A stretch of 64,000 bases of DNA, taken from Betaproteobacteria bacterium (GTDB taxonomy: Bacteria; Pseudomonadota; Gammaproteobacteria; Burkholderiales; Thiobacillaceae). Each line of letters opens with the position of its first letter. Positions within the stretch are counted from its first letter, which is position 1. Both the position numbers and the translations under genes were made by a program. The notes below the pieces were generated by a model. The model did no database searches. It saw nothing but the letters and a program-made list of their open reading frames with translations, and was not told where the DNA came from. The stretch covers positions 1 to 64,000 of the forward strand of contig JACRAU010000015.1 of assembly GCA_016234655.1 (NCBI GenBank). The letters run 5' to 3'. Positions 39,041 through 49,123 of this stretch are shown here, in pieces.

Positions 39041-40714
39041 ATGCTGCGCGAGACGCTCTCCGTGGTGCGGGACCTGCCGCGCCTGCACGATATCGCCACC
39101 GTCCTGATCCGTTACGGCTGGGGCGACATGGTGCGCATCCTCGGCCTGAGCCATATCCTGGAGCGGGCCGGGCGCCTGTTGCATTGGCAGGTGGCCAGCG
39201 ATACCGGCCATCTCGATTTGCCGGTGCGCATTCGCTTGGCGCTGACGGAACTCGGGCCGACCTTCGTCAAGCTGGGGCAGGTTCTGGCGACCCGGGTCGA
39301 TATGTTCCCGCCGTCCTGGATCGCCGAATTCGAGCAATTGCATAGCCGAGTGCCGGCGGTGCCGTTCGCCGATATCCAGCCGGTCTTGGAACAGGCCCTG
39401 GGCGCGCCCTTGGCCGAGGTGTTCGAATCCTTCGAGCAGGAGGCCTTTGCCGCCGCCTCGATCGCGCAAGTGCATCGGGCCGTGCTCAAGGACGGCAGTC
39501 GGGTCGTGGTCAAGGTGCGCCGGCCGGGCATCGTGCCCAAGATCGAGGCCGATCTGCGCATCCTGGGCCACTTCGCGCGCTTGATCGAGTTGGAGATGCC
39601 CGATGCGCGCCGCTACCACCCGCTCGACATCGTGTTCCAGTTGCGCCGTTCCTTGATGCGCGAGCTGGACTTGGTGAAAGAGGCGCGCAACATCGACAAG
39701 TTCGCGCACAACTTCGCGGCCGATCCGACCGTGCGCATCCCGCGCGTCTACTGGGACTATTGCAGCGAGTCGGTCAACGTGCAGGAGGAGCTGATCGGTG
39801 TCCCGGCCAACCGCCTGGCCGAGGCGGGCGCGGCCGGCCTGGATTTGGCCTTGCTGGCCGAGCGCGGCGGCAACGCCGTGCTCAAGATGATCCTGCTCGA
39901 CGGTTATTTCCATGCCGATCCGCACCCCGGCAACGTGGTGTTCATGCCGGACAACGTGGTCGGCATGATCGATTTCGGCATGGTCGGTCGCCTGACCGAT
40001 AGGCGGCGCGAGCAACTGGTCGACTTCCTCAAGGCCCTGGTGTTCAAGGACGAGGAAGGCCTGGTCAACGTGCTGGGCCTATGGGCCGGCGATGTCGACA
40101 TCGACGAGGAGAGATTGGGCTACGACGTTTCCGAACTGATGTTCGGCTACGACAACCTCTCGCTCAAGGACATCCAGATCGGCCCGCTGCTGTCCGAGGT
40201 TACCGCGCTGATGCGCGAGAACAATTTGTCCTTGCCGCCCGACCTGACCTTGATGTTCAAGGCATTGATCACGCTGGAAGGCCTGGGCCGCCAGTTGGAC
40301 CCGGATTTCCACATGGTCGATAGGCTGGAGCCCTTCCTGCAAGCCATGGTCGAGCGGCGCTATACGCCGGAGGCCTTGCTGGGCCGCGCGCGGCACGGCC
40401 TGCGCGAGCTGACCGAGATCGTGACCGGCCTGCCCCGTGATTTGGCGCACCTGTTCCGCAAGGCCAGGCGCGGCCATTTCCGGGTCGACCTCGATCTCAA
40501 GCGCCTGGACCATTTCGGGGTGCAGCTCAATCAGGCGGCCAACCGGCTGACCATGGGCATCTTGACCGCCTCGCTGGTGATCGGCTCCAGCATCATCATG
40601 ACCGTGCCCGATGCGCCGTCCAGCCTGAGCTTTCTCGGCCAGTTGGGCTTCTTCCTGGCCTTCGCCAACAGCGTCTGGATACTGTATTCCATTTGGCGTT
40701 CCGGTAAAGATTAG
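39041..40714 (+). CDS. ABC1/UbiB-family atypical kinase
   Basis: UbiB-family proteins are membrane-bound atypical kinases/ATPases that support ubiquinone biosynthesis. The 557 residues show TFVKLGQVLATR (KxGQ motif), the Ala-rich loop FAAASIAQVHRA, VVKVRRPG (catalytic Lys), DGYFHADPHPGN and MIDFGMVG (DFG). Two C-terminal membrane helices follow (LTMGILTASLVIGSSIIM; LGQLGFFLAFANSVWILYSI). It is paired with the DUF6781-like gene and away from other ubi genes, so it may be a paralogue rather than UbiB itself. Confidence 0.88.
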   Translation: MLRETLSVVRDLPRLHDIATVLIRYGWGDMVRILGLSHILERAGRLLHWQVASDTGHLDLPVRIRLALTELGPTFVKLGQVLATRVDMFPPSWIAEFEQLHSRVPAVPFADIQPVLEQALGAPLAEVFESFEQEAFAAASIAQVHRAVLKDGSRVVVKVRRPGIVPKIEADLRILGHFARLIELEMPDARRYHPLDIVFQLRRSLMRELDLVKEARNIDKFAHNFAADPTVRIPRVYWDYCSESVNVQEELIGVPANRLAEAGAAGLDLALLAERGGNAVLKMILLDGYFHADPHPGNVVFMPDNVVGMIDFGMVGRLTDRRREQLVDFLKALVFKDEEGLVNVLGLWAGDVDIDEERLGYDVSELMFGYDNLSLKDIQIGPLLSEVTALMRENNLSLPPDLTLMFKALITLEGLGRQLDPDFHMVDRLEPFLQAMVERRYTPEALLGRARHGLRELTEIVTGLPRDLAHLFRKARRGHFRVDLDLKRLDHFGVQLNQAANRLTMGILTASLVIGSSIIMTVPDAPSSLSFLGQLGFFLAFANSVWILYSIWRSGKD

Positions 40715-40797
40715 ACGCCGACGGCCCATCCCGCGCCGTTTTGGTTAAAATGCCCCCTCCTGCGAATAGGCTTGCCATGGGCCGGAAAGGGCAGCGA

Positions 40798-41598
40798 ATG
40801 AAAAAGGGAATGGCTGTACTGTCGATGTTGTTGCTGGGCGCCCACGCCTTCGCGGCGGACATGCCCGCCAAGGCCGATGCCGACAAAGAGCGCATCCGCT
40901 CGATGGTCAAGGAAGTGCTGCGCGAATATGCGTCCAGCCTTAGCCCCAAACACCTCAATGCCGACGCCAAGGGCCTGATGCAGAACATCGGCCAGGACAA
41001 CCGCAACTTCATGCGCACGCACAAGGCGGGCTACTTCAAGCCCTTCGCCGACGGCCAGCACCCGCGCGCGACGGTGATCACCTGCGCCGATTCCCGCGTG
41101 CATACCCATGCCTTCGATGCCTCGCCCGACGGCGACCTGTTCCTGGTGCGCAACATCGGCAACCAGATCGCGACGGCGGAGGGCTCGGTCGAATACGGCG
41201 TCGACCACCTGCATACCCCGGTGTTGCTGATCGTCGGCCATTCGGCCTGCGGCGCGATCAAGGCGGCCTCGGGCGACTATAGCGGCGAGTCCGGCCCGAT
41301 CAAGAACGAACTGGACACCATCCAGATACCCAAGGGCGAGGGCGGTATCGGCAGCGTCGTGCTGAACGTGCACAACCAAGTCAAATACGCGATGGGCAAG
41401 TTCGAGCAGAAGGTGATCAGCGGCGAGTTGACCATCGTCGGCGCGGTCTACGACTTCCGCGACGAGTTGAAGCAAGGCCAGGGCAAGCTGGCCATCGTCA
41501 ACGTCAACGGCGAGAGCGATGCCAAGAAGCTCGCCCAGTTGGAAATTGTGCAGGCCACCGAGCAAGCCCCGGCCCGCGGCCGGCGTAGCCCCTATTAA
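40798..41598 (+). CDS. Periplasmic beta-carbonic anhydrase
   Basis: The enzyme interconverts CO2 and bicarbonate. The 266 residues begin with a signal peptide (MKKGMAVLSMLLLGAHAFA), so it acts in the periplasm. The zinc ligands are visible as Cys/Asp in VITCADSRV and His/Cys in LIVGHSACGAIKAA; NIGNQIATAEGSVEYGVDHL is the usual middle. ATG 40798 is chosen for the signal peptide; SD-like GAAAGG precedes it. A periplasmic enzyme suits a bacterium that needs to capture CO2/bicarbonate, but no uptake gene is adjacent. Confidence 0.93.
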   Translation: MKKGMAVLSMLLLGAHAFAADMPAKADADKERIRSMVKEVLREYASSLSPKHLNADAKGLMQNIGQDNRNFMRTHKAGYFKPFADGQHPRATVITCADSRVHTHAFDASPDGDLFLVRNIGNQIATAEGSVEYGVDHLHTPVLLIVGHSACGAIKAASGDYSGESGPIKNELDTIQIPKGEGGIGSVVLNVHNQVKYAMGKFEQKVISGELTIVGAVYDFRDELKQGQGKLAIVNVNGESDAKKLAQLEIVQATEQAPARGRRSPY

Positions 41599-41627
41599 CC
41601 GTTAACCGACCAGGAAGAAAACGCATC

Positions 41628-42710
41628 ATGGAACGCATCTACAACTTCAGTGCCGGCCCCGCCGTGCTGCCCCGCGAAGTGTTGGAACAGGCCCAGGAAG
41701 AGTTGGTCAACTGGCAGGGTTGCGGCATGTCGGTGATGGAGATGAGCCATCGCGGCAAGGAGTTCATGGGCATCGCCGCCCAGGCCGAGGCCGATCTGCG
41801 CGAGTTGATGGGCATCCCGGCCAACTACAAGGTGCTGTTCCTGCAAGGCGGCGCCTCCAGCCAGTTCGCCATGGTGCCGATGAACCTGCTGCGCGGCAAG
41901 AAGAGCGCCGACTACCTGAACACCGGCGAATGGTCGAAGAAGGCGATCAAGGAGGCCAAGCGCTACGGCGCGGTCAACGTGGTCGCCTCCAGCGAAGACA
42001 AGAACTTCAGCTACGCCCCGACCCAGGATCAGTGGAAGCTGGATAAAGACGCGGCCTACGTCCACTACACCCCGAACGAGACCATCGGCGGCGTCGAAAT
42101 CTTCTGGACCCCACAGACCGGCAACGTGCCGCTGGTGGCCGACATGTCGTCCAACATTCTGTCGCGGCCGATGGATGTGTCGAAATACGGCCTGATCTAC
42201 GCCGGCGCGCAAAAGAACATCGGCCCGGCCGGCCTGACCATCGTCATCGTGCGCGAAGACCTGGTCGGCGAGACCCTGCCCGGCACGCCGACCATGTACG
42301 ACTACAAGATACACGTCGACAACGAGTCGATGTACAACACGCCGCCGACCTACGGCATCTACATGGCCGGCTTGGTGTTCAAATGGCTCAAGGACAAAGG
42401 CGGTCTGAAGGCGATGGAGCAGCACAACATCGCCAAGGCCTCCGTGCTGTACGACTACCTCGACAGCACCGGTTTCTACAGCTGTCCAACGGCGAAGGAC
42501 AACCGTTCGCGCATGAACGTGCCGTTCACCTTGAAAGATGCCGCGCTCGACGAGGAATTCCTCAAGGGCGCCAAGGCCCACGGCCTACTCCAACTCAAGG
42601 GCCACCGCTCGGTCGGCGGCATGCGCGCCTCGATCTACAACGCCATGCCGATCGAAGGCTTGCAGTTGCTGGTCGAGCACATGAAGAACTTCGAGAAGAG
42701 CCATGGTTAA
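41628..42710 (+). CDS. serC: Phosphoserine aminotransferase
   Basis: SerC makes phosphoserine from 3-phosphohydroxypyruvate and also serves vitamin B6 synthesis. The 360-residue protein starts IYNFSAGPAVLPREVLEQAQ. It has LQGGASSQFAMVPMNLL, ADMSSNILSRP, the PLP Lys in YAGAQKNIGPAGLT and the C-terminal GHRSVGGMRASIYNAMP. It is first of a serC-serA-pheA-hisC-tyrA-aroA-cmk-rpsA series typical of betaproteobacteria. Confidence 0.97.
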   Translation: MERIYNFSAGPAVLPREVLEQAQEELVNWQGCGMSVMEMSHRGKEFMGIAAQAEADLRELMGIPANYKVLFLQGGASSQFAMVPMNLLRGKKSADYLNTGEWSKKAIKEAKRYGAVNVVASSEDKNFSYAPTQDQWKLDKDAAYVHYTPNETIGGVEIFWTPQTGNVPLVADMSSNILSRPMDVSKYGLIYAGAQKNIGPAGLTIVIVREDLVGETLPGTPTMYDYKIHVDNESMYNTPPTYGIYMAGLVFKWLKDKGGLKAMEQHNIAKASVLYDYLDSTGFYSCPTAKDNRSRMNVPFTLKDAALDEEFLKGAKAHGLLQLKGHRSVGGMRASIYNAMPIEGLQLLVEHMKNFEKSHG

Positions 42711-42739
42711 ATCCATCGTCGCGCAGCGACACCCCGTCC

Positions 42740-42763
42740 CCCTCTCCCGCAAGCGGGAGAGGG
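42740..42763. repeat. REP-like hairpin between serC and serA
   Basis: CCCTCTCCCGC-AA-GCGGGAGAGGG is a perfect 11-bp hairpin, followed by another GGGGAGAGGG. A near-identical unit lies at 60199-60223, and related ones at 56998-57120. These are dispersed repeats of this genome. Confidence 0.7.
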
Positions 42764-42823
42764 CAGGGGAGAGGGAGCGCTCATGACTAACCGTAATGAC
42801 CAGAATTCGAATGGAGTGCCGTC

Positions 42824-43996
42824 ATGAGCGCCAAGGTCCTCACCCTCAACGCTATCTCCAAGAAAGGCCTGGCCCGGCTACCCGAGGGCTATAGCGTCGG
42901 TAACGACGTGGCCGAGCCGGACGGCATCCTGGTCCGTTCGCAGAACATGCACGAGATGGCGATCCCGGCCTCCGTGCTGGCCATCGGCCGTGCCGGCGCC
43001 GGGACCAACAACATCCCGGTCAAGCAGATGTCCGAGCGCGGCGTGGTGGTGTTCAACGCGCCGGGCGCCAACGCCAATGCGGTGAAGGAACTGGTGATCG
43101 CCGGCATGTTGCTGGGCACGCGCAACTTGATCCCGGCCCTGCGCTTCGTCGATGGCCTGGAGGGCGACGACGAGTCGCTGCACAAGCAGGTCGAGGCGGG
43201 CAAGAAGCACTTCGTCGGCAACGAACTACCGGGCCGCACCCTGGGCGTGATCGGCCTGGGCGCCATCGGCTCGCTGGTGGCCGATGCCGCGATTCGCCTG
43301 GGCATGAACGTGATCGGCTTCGATCCCGAGATCACGGTCGAGGCGGCCTGGCGCTTGCCCGCGCAGGTGAAGAAGGCGGGCAGCGTCGAAGAGGTGGTCA
43401 AGCACGCCGACTTCATCAGCCTGCACGTGCCCTTCCTGCCGGCGACCAAGGACTTGATCAACGCCGAGCGCATCAAGCTGATGAAGAAGGGCACGGTGCT
43501 GCTCAACTTCGCGCGCGACGGCATCGTCAACGAGCCGGCGGTGCTCGACGGCCTGAACGAGGGCAAGCTGCACGCCTATATCTGCGACTTTCCGAGCAAT
43601 CTGCTCAGGCAGCATCCCAACTTTGTCGCCTTGCCGCACTTGGGCGCATCGACCGAGGAGGCCGAGGAGAACTGCGCGATGATGGTGGCCGAGCAACTGG
43701 CCGACTATCTGGAAAACGGCAACATCCTGAACTCGGTCAATTTCCCCAACATCGGCATGCCGCGCGAGTCGCAGTGGCGCCTGGCCATTGCCAATGCCAA
43801 CGTGCCCAATATGCTGGGCCAGATATCCACAGTATTGGCCGGGGCCGGCATCAACATCCACAATATGCTGAACAAGTCCAAGGGCGACCTGGCCTTCACC
43901 CTGGTCGATGTCGACAGCACGGTGTCGGATGCCGCGCTGAAGAGCTTGGCCGGTATCGAGGGCGTGCTGCGGGTGCGCTATCTGCCGGCGGTCTGA
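42824..43996 (+). CDS. serA: D-3-phosphoglycerate dehydrogenase
   Basis: SerA oxidises 3-phosphoglycerate, the first step to serine, and feeds serC upstream. The 390 residues show the NAD site LGVIGLGAIGSLVADAAIR, the catalytic Arg/Glu region LLNFARDGIVNEPAVLDGL and His in ALPHLGASTEEAEEN. A C-terminal ACT domain (about 318-390: MLGQISTVLAGAGINIHNM) probably gives serine feedback. It belongs to the shorter clade that lacks the usual RGxVVDE wording. Confidence 0.95.
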   Translation: MSAKVLTLNAISKKGLARLPEGYSVGNDVAEPDGILVRSQNMHEMAIPASVLAIGRAGAGTNNIPVKQMSERGVVVFNAPGANANAVKELVIAGMLLGTRNLIPALRFVDGLEGDDESLHKQVEAGKKHFVGNELPGRTLGVIGLGAIGSLVADAAIRLGMNVIGFDPEITVEAAWRLPAQVKKAGSVEEVVKHADFISLHVPFLPATKDLINAERIKLMKKGTVLLNFARDGIVNEPAVLDGLNEGKLHAYICDFPSNLLRQHPNFVALPHLGASTEEAEENCAMMVAEQLADYLENGNILNSVNFPNIGMPRESQWRLAIANANVPNMLGQISTVLAGAGINIHNMLNKSKGDLAFTLVDVDSTVSDAALKSLAGIEGVLRVRYLPAV

Positions 43997-44002
43997 ATCT
44001 GA

Positions 44003-45085
44003 ATGGAAAAAGAACTCGAACAACTGCGAGTCCAGATCGACGCGCTGGACGAGCGCCTGCTGGAACTGCTGAACGAGCGGGCCAAGCTGGCCCAGGCGGT
44101 CGGCCATGTGAAAGGCGGCTCGCCGGTCTACCGGCCCGAGCGTGAGGCCCAGGTGCTGCGCCGCCTGGCCGAGGCCAATCCCGGCCCCTTGCCCAAGGAG
44201 GCGGTACGCCTCTTGTTCCAGGAGGTGATGTCGGCCTGTCGCGCCCTGGAGAGCAGCCTGACCGTGGCCTTCCTCGGTCCCGAGGGCACCTTCTCCGAAG
44301 CGGCGGCGATCAAGCAGTTCGGCCATGCCGTCGACCGCCTGCCGGCCGAATCCATCGACGAGGTCTTTCGCCAGGTGGAGCGGGGCGAGGCCGGTTACGG
44401 CGTGGTGCCGGTGGAGAACTCGACCGAGGGCGCCGTCAGTCGGACGCTCGATCTCTTGACCCAGACGCCGCTCAAGGTCTGCGGCGAGGTGATGCTGCGC
44501 GTGCGCCAGCAGTTGATGCGCCGGGTTGATGAGCAAGGCGGGGGCCAAGGACTGGATGGCATCGAGCGCGTGTATTCCCATGCCCAATCCTTGGCCCAGT
44601 GCCACGAATGGCTGGATCGCCATCTGCCCAAGGCGGAACGCATTCCCGTGGTCAGCAATGCCGAGGCCGCTCGCCTGGCGGCGCAGGACCCCAAGGCCGC
44701 AGCGGTGGCGGGCGAGGTGGCGGCCGAACGCCACGGCCTCGACATCGTGATGCGCGACATCGAGGATGAGCCGACCAATACCACCCGCTTCCTGGTGCTG
44801 GGCCGCGAGGATGCCGGCGCCTCCGGCCGGGACAAGACCTCGCTGGTGCTGTCGGCGCAGAACCGGCCGGGCGCGCTGCTCGACCTGATCGCGCCGTTCT
44901 CGGCCATGGGCATCGGCCTCAACCGCCTGGAGTCGCGCCCGGCTCGGAGCGGCGCCTGGGAATACGTGTTCTTCATCGACATCGACGGCCATCGCAGCGA
45001 CGAGCGCGTCGCCACCGCACTGGCCAAGGTGCAAGAGAACGCCACGCTGTTCAAGGTGCTCGGTTCCTACCCGGTCGCCGTCTAA
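44003..45085 (+). CDS. pheA: Bifunctional chorismate mutase / prephenate dehydratase
   Basis: PheA converts chorismate to prephenate and then to phenylpyruvate. The 360 residues contain an AroQ mutase domain (about 1-85: QLRVQIDALDERLLELLNER), a dehydratase domain (about 90-270: VAFLGPEGTFSEAAAIKQFG, VVPVENSTEGAVSRTLDLL, DEPTNTTRFLVLG) and an ACT domain (about 280-355, GALLDLIAPFSAMGIGLNRL; ESRP). The TRF motif and ESRP support phenylalanine feedback. It begins 6 bp after serA. Confidence 0.97.
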   Translation: MEKELEQLRVQIDALDERLLELLNERAKLAQAVGHVKGGSPVYRPEREAQVLRRLAEANPGPLPKEAVRLLFQEVMSACRALESSLTVAFLGPEGTFSEAAAIKQFGHAVDRLPAESIDEVFRQVERGEAGYGVVPVENSTEGAVSRTLDLLTQTPLKVCGEVMLRVRQQLMRRVDEQGGGQGLDGIERVYSHAQSLAQCHEWLDRHLPKAERIPVVSNAEAARLAAQDPKAAAVAGEVAAERHGLDIVMRDIEDEPTNTTRFLVLGREDAGASGRDKTSLVLSAQNRPGALLDLIAPFSAMGIGLNRLESRPARSGAWEYVFFIDIDGHRSDERVATALAKVQENATLFKVLGSYPVAV

Positions 45086-45100
45086 GCTATTTCTGCATTC

Positions 45101-46189
45101 ATGATCGCACCCGACCATATCCGTGCCATTGCCCCCTATCAGCCGGGCAAGCCGATCGCCGAACTCGCCCGCGAGATGGGCCTCGCCGAGACCGACATCG
45201 TCAAGCTGGCCTCCAACGAAAACCCGCTCGGCATCTCGCCCAAGGCGCGGGTCGCCATCGCCGGCTGTCTCGACGAACTCGCGCTCTATCCGGACGGCAA
45301 CGGCTTCGAGTTGAAGAGCGCCATCGCCCGCAAGTACGGCGTCGGCCTCGACCAGATCGTGCTCGGCAACGGCTCCAACGACGTGCTGGAACTGGCCGCG
45401 CGCGCCTTGCTCACGCCGGACGGCAGCGCGGTTTATGCCCAGCACGCCTTCGCCGTGTATCCCTTGGTCACCCAGGCCTGCGGGGCCGCCGGTATCGAGG
45501 CCAAGGCAAAAAATTATGGCCACGACCTGAACGCGATGCTGGCGGCGATCCGGCCCGACACCCGCATCGTGTTCATCGCCAACCCGAACAACCCGACCGG
45601 CACCTTGCTGGCTGCCGATGAGTTGCATGGTTTTCTCGAGCAGGTGTCGCCCGAGGTGCTGGTGGTGCTGGACGAGGCCTATGTCGAGTTCCTACCGGAA
45701 GAACAGCGCACACCCTCGGTCGATTGGCTGAAAGAATTTCCGAACTTGTTGATCAGCCGCACCTTCTCCAAGGCCTATGGCCTGGCCGGTCTGCGCGTCG
45801 GTTTTGCCTTGGCCCGGCCCGAGGTGGCCGATTTGCTGAATCGCGTGCGCCAGCCGTTCAACGTCAACAGCCTGGCCCTGAAGGCGGCCGCCGCCGCGCT
45901 GGACGATCACGCCTTCCTGGCCGAATCGAAGCGGGTGAACGACGCCGGCATGGCGCAGTTCATCGAAGGCTTCAAGCGCCTCGGTCTGGACTACATCCCG
46001 TCCTGGGGCAATTTCGTCGCGGTCAAGGTCGGCGAGGCCGGCCGGGTGTTTCAAGGACTGCTGAAAAAAGGCGTCATCGTGCGCCCCGTGGCCAACTACG
46101 GCATGCCGGAATACCTGCGCATCTCCATCGGCCTGTCCGAGCAGAACGCGCGCTGCCTGGCGGCGCTGCACGAGGTGTTGAACAAGTGA
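45101..46189 (+). CDS. hisC: Histidinol-phosphate aminotransferase
   Basis: This PLP enzyme of histidine synthesis can also transaminate aromatic keto acids, which suits its place between pheA and tyrA. The 362 residues include LASNENPLGISPKA, the cofactor region LGNGSNDVLELAARAL, FIANPNNPTGTLL, VVLDEAYVEF, the PLP Lys in RTFSKAYGLAGLRVGFAL and YLRISIGL. The stop overlaps the tyrA GTG by three bases, so the genes are coupled. Confidence 0.95.
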   Translation: MIAPDHIRAIAPYQPGKPIAELAREMGLAETDIVKLASNENPLGISPKARVAIAGCLDELALYPDGNGFELKSAIARKYGVGLDQIVLGNGSNDVLELAARALLTPDGSAVYAQHAFAVYPLVTQACGAAGIEAKAKNYGHDLNAMLAAIRPDTRIVFIANPNNPTGTLLAADELHGFLEQVSPEVLVVLDEAYVEFLPEEQRTPSVDWLKEFPNLLISRTFSKAYGLAGLRVGFALARPEVADLLNRVRQPFNVNSLALKAAAAALDDHAFLAESKRVNDAGMAQFIEGFKRLGLDYIPSWGNFVAVKVGEAGRVFQGLLKKGVIVRPVANYGMPEYLRISIGLSEQNARCLAALHEVLNK

Positions 46190-47052
46190 TCGAACGTCTG
46201 GTCATCGTCGGCGTCGGCCTGATCGGCGGCTCGTTCGCGCTGGCCCTGCGCCAGGCCGGCCAGGTGCGCCATATCGTCGGCGTCGGCCGCAGCCAGGCTA
46301 ATCTGCGCGAGGCCTTGAGCCGTGGCGTGATCGACGAGATCGCCGATTCCGCCGCCTCGGCGGTGCGCGGCGCCGACTTGGTGCTGCTGGCGCTGCCGGT
46401 CGGCGCGATGCCGGCGCTATTCCGCGAGATCGCTCCGCATCTGCCGGCCGATTGCATCGTCACCGATGCCGGCAGCACCAAGCAGGACGTGGTGGCCGCG
46501 GCCAAGGCCGGCCTGGCGGACAAGTTCAAGCAATTCGTGCCCGGCCACCCGATTGCCGGTGCGGAGAACAGCGGCGTGGCGGCGGCACGCACCGATCTCT
46601 ACCAAGGCCGCCAAGTCGTGCTCACGCCCCTGGTCGAGAATGCGCTCGCCGGCGTGGAGCGCGTGGCGGCGCTATGGCAGACCTGCGGCGCCGAGGTGGC
46701 GCGCATGAATCCCGAGGCGCACGACCGCATCTTCGCGGCGGTGAGCCACCTGCCGCACTTGGCCGCCTTCGCCCTGGTCGACGATCTGGCCGGGCGGACC
46801 GAGGCCGATACCTATTTTCGTTATGCCGGCAGCGGTTTTCGCGACTTCACCCGCATCGCCGGCAGCCATCCCGAGATGTGGCGCGACATCGCCCTGGCCA
46901 ACCGCGAGGCCTTGCTGTCGGAACTCGAAGCCTATATCGCCGAACTGGAACAGATTCGCGGTCTGCTTGCCCGTGGCGACGCAGCCGGGCTGGAGGCCAT
47001 CTTCCAGCGTGCGAGCCAGGCCCGTAAAGATTGGAACCCGAACGCATCATGA
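46186..47052 (+). CDS. tyrA: Prephenate dehydrogenase
   Basis: TyrA oxidatively decarboxylates prephenate for tyrosine synthesis. The 288-residue product starts at GTG 46186 with the NAD-binding [20 protein letters not shown]. It contains [29 protein letters not shown], the catalytic His in [14 protein letters not shown] and [13 protein letters not shown]. No fused mutase domain is present, which fits pheA supplying it. Its stop overlaps aroA (ATGA). Confidence 0.95.
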   Translation: MIERLVIVGVGLIGGSFALALRQAGQVRHIVGVGRSQANLREALSRGVIDEIADSAASAVRGADLVLLALPVGAMPALFREIAPHLPADCIVTDAGSTKQDVVAAAKAGLADKFKQFVPGHPIAGAENSGVAAARTDLYQGRQVVLTPLVENALAGVERVAALWQTCGAEVARMNPEAHDRIFAAVSHLPHLAAFALVDDLAGRTEADTYFRYAGSGFRDFTRIAGSHPEMWRDIALANREALLSELEAYIAELEQIRGLLARGDAAGLEAIFQRASQARKDWNPNAS

Positions 47053-48347
47053 CTGAATTTCTCGACCTCGCCGCCGCGCGCGGCGCCCGTGGCACGGTAA
47101 AACTACCCGGCTCGAAAAGCATCTCCAACCGCGTCCTGCTGCTCGCCGCCTTGGCTCAAGGCACGACCGAGGTGAAGGCCCTGCTCGACTCCGACGACAC
47201 CCAGGTCATGTTGGAGGCGCTCAAGCGCCTGGGCGTGAACTGGACCCGGTATCCGAACAGCGACGACTACCGGGTCGAAGGCGTGGGCGGCGTGTTCCCG
47301 AACAAGGAGGCCGACCTCTTCCTCGGCAACGCCGGCACCGCCTTTCGCAGCCTGACCGCCGCCTGCGCCCTGGCCGACGGCCATTACACCCTGACCGGCG
47401 TGCCGCGCATGCACGAGCGGCCGATCGGCGATCTGGTCGATGCCTTGCGCCAGATCGGTGCCGATATCCGTTATCTCGGCAGTTCCGGCTTTCCGCCGCT
47501 GGAGATTCGTCCGCCGTCGAAGGGTTCGGGCAATGTGGTCAAGGTGCGCGGCAACGTCTCCAGCCAGTACCTGACCGGCCTGCTGCTGTCGGCGCCGTTG
47601 TTGGGCCGCGAGGTGGTGATCGAGGTCGAGGGCGAGCTGATATCCAAGCCCTATGTCGAGATCACCCTGAACCTGATGAAACGCTTTGGCATCGAGGTCA
47701 AGCGCGAGGGCTGGCAGCGCTTCACCGTGCCGGCCGCGACCTACCAGAGCCCCGGCGGCATCGAGGTCGAGGGCGATGCCTCGTCCGCCTCGTATTTTCT
47801 CGCGGCAGGGGCCATCGGCCACGGTCCGGTGCGAGTGGAGGGTGTCGGCCGCAACAGCATCCAGGGCGATGTCCGCTTCGCCGAAGCGCTGGCCCGCATG
47901 GGCGCCGAGGTCGGTTTCGGCCCGAACTGGGTCGAGTGCCGCCTGGGCTGCGCCGACAAGCTGCACGCGCTGGAACTCGACTGCAACCATATCCCCGACG
48001 CCGCGATGACCCTGGCCATCCTCGCCCTGTTCGCCGACGGCACCACGACGCTGACCAACATCGCCTCCTGGCGGGTGAAGGAGACCGACCGCATCGCCGC
48101 CATGGCCACCGAACTGCGCAAGCTCGGCGCCACGGTGGAGGAGGGGCCGGATTACATCCGCATTACCCCGCCTCACGCCTCACGCCTCACGCCTCACGCC
48201 TCGATCGACACCTACGACGACCACCGCATGGCCATGTGCTTCTCGCTGCTCAGCATCGCCGGTGTGCCCATTCGCATCAACGACCCCAAGTGCGTGAACA
48301 AGACCTTCCCGGGTTATTGGGATGCTCTGGCCTCGGTCGCCGCCTGA
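47049..48347 (+). CDS. aroA: 3-phosphoshikimate 1-carboxyvinyltransferase (EPSP synthase)
   Basis: AroA adds enolpyruvate to shikimate-3-phosphate, the penultimate step to chorismate. The 432 residues show [49 protein letters not shown], and [20 protein letters not shown]. An unusual tail motif, [19 protein letters not shown], is produced by a 7-base tandem repeat near residue 376 before the conserved TYDDHRMAM. Copy-number change of the repeat would shift the frame. Confidence 0.96.
   Translation: MTEFLDLAAARGARGTVKLPGSKSISNRVLLLAALAQGTTEVKALLDSDDTQVMLEALKRLGVNWTRYPNSDDYRVEGVGGVFPNKEADLFLGNAGTAFRSLTAACALADGHYTLTGVPRMHERPIGDLVDALRQIGADIRYLGSSGFPPLEIRPPSKGSGNVVKVRGNVSSQYLTGLLLSAPLLGREVVIEVEGELISKPYVEITLNLMKRFGIEVKREGWQRFTVPAATYQSPGGIEVEGDASSASYFLAAGAIGHGPVRVEGVGRNSIQGDVRFAEALARMGAEVGFGPNWVECRLGCADKLHALELDCNHIPDAAMTLAILALFADGTTTLTNIASWRVKETDRIAAMATELRKLGATVEEGPDYIRITPPHASRLTPHASIDTYDDHRMAMCFSLLSIAGVPIRINDPKCVNKTFPGYWDALASVAA
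48171..48201 (+). repeat. Heptanucleotide tandem repeat inside aroA
   Basis: CCTCACG occurs four times in tandem, followed by CCT. Seven is not a multiple of three, so gain or loss of one unit breaks the aroA frame. The encoded insert ([10 protein letters not shown]) sits just before the conserved DDHRMAM segment. Confidence 0.9.
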
Positions 48348-48365
48348 ATTATTCAGAAAGTACGT

Positions 48366-49052
48366 ATGTCCATTCCCGTCATCGCCATCGATGGCCCGTC
48401 CGCCTCGGGCAAGGGCACCATCGCCGCCATCGTCGCCCAGCGCTTGGGCTTTGCTTATCTCGATAGCGGCGCGATCTATCGGGTCGCGGCCTATGCGGCC
48501 TTGCAACAAGGTGTCGATCTGAGCGACGAGCCGGCCCTGGTCGAGCTGGCCGGCCGGCTCGACCTGCGCTTCGACGGCGCCGAGGTCTATCTCGACGGCC
48601 AGCCGGTGGGCGATGCCATTCGCACCGAGGAGGCCGGCCGCGCCGCCTCGACCATCGCCGTGCTGCCCCGGCTGCGCGAGGCCCTGCTGGCTCGCCAGCG
48701 TGCCTTCCGCCAGGCGCCGGGCTTGGCCGCCGATGGCCGAGACATGGGGACCGTGGTGTTCCCGGATGCATCGGTCAAGGTGTTCCTGACCGCCAGCGCC
48801 GAAGAGCGGGCCAATCGCCGCTATAAACAGTTGATTGAAAAAGGATTAAATGCTAATCTTTCGCGGATTTTGCAGGATTTGCAGGAACGGGACGCGCGCG
48901 ATGCCGCCCGAACCGCAGCGCCCATGCAGCATGCGCCGGACGCGGTATTGATCGACACCACCGGCATGACCATCGAAGCGGTCGTGCAACAAGTGCTCGG
49001 TTTATACCGCCAAGCGCTGGGCAACGAGGCCCCGAAGGCCCAGCGGGAATAG
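48366..49052 (+). CDS. cmk: Cytidylate kinase
   Basis: Cmk phosphorylates CMP and dCMP. The 228 residues have the P-loop [39 protein letters not shown], a CMP-binding domain and [20 protein letters not shown]. The LID-like [12 protein letters not shown] follows. It sits between aroA and rpsA, the usual order in proteobacteria. rpsA begins 71 bp later with no strong terminator between. Confidence 0.96.
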   Translation: MSIPVIAIDGPSASGKGTIAAIVAQRLGFAYLDSGAIYRVAAYAALQQGVDLSDEPALVELAGRLDLRFDGAEVYLDGQPVGDAIRTEEAGRAASTIAVLPRLREALLARQRAFRQAPGLAADGRDMGTVVFPDASVKVFLTASAEERANRRYKQLIEKGLNANLSRILQDLQERDARDAARTAAPMQHAPDAVLIDTTGMTIEAVVQQVLGLYRQALGNEAPKAQRE

Positions 49053-49123
49053 CTCCCGGTCCTTCGGGTTTTGTTTTTAATCTGACCCGTGGCAACACGG
49101 TTATTTCGTTTAGGTCCCTTTCC

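Noticed and set aside
43226-45628. 800-codon minus-strand frame spanning serA, pheA and hisC
   Set aside because: It covers three real, well-conserved genes on the other strand and has no family motif.
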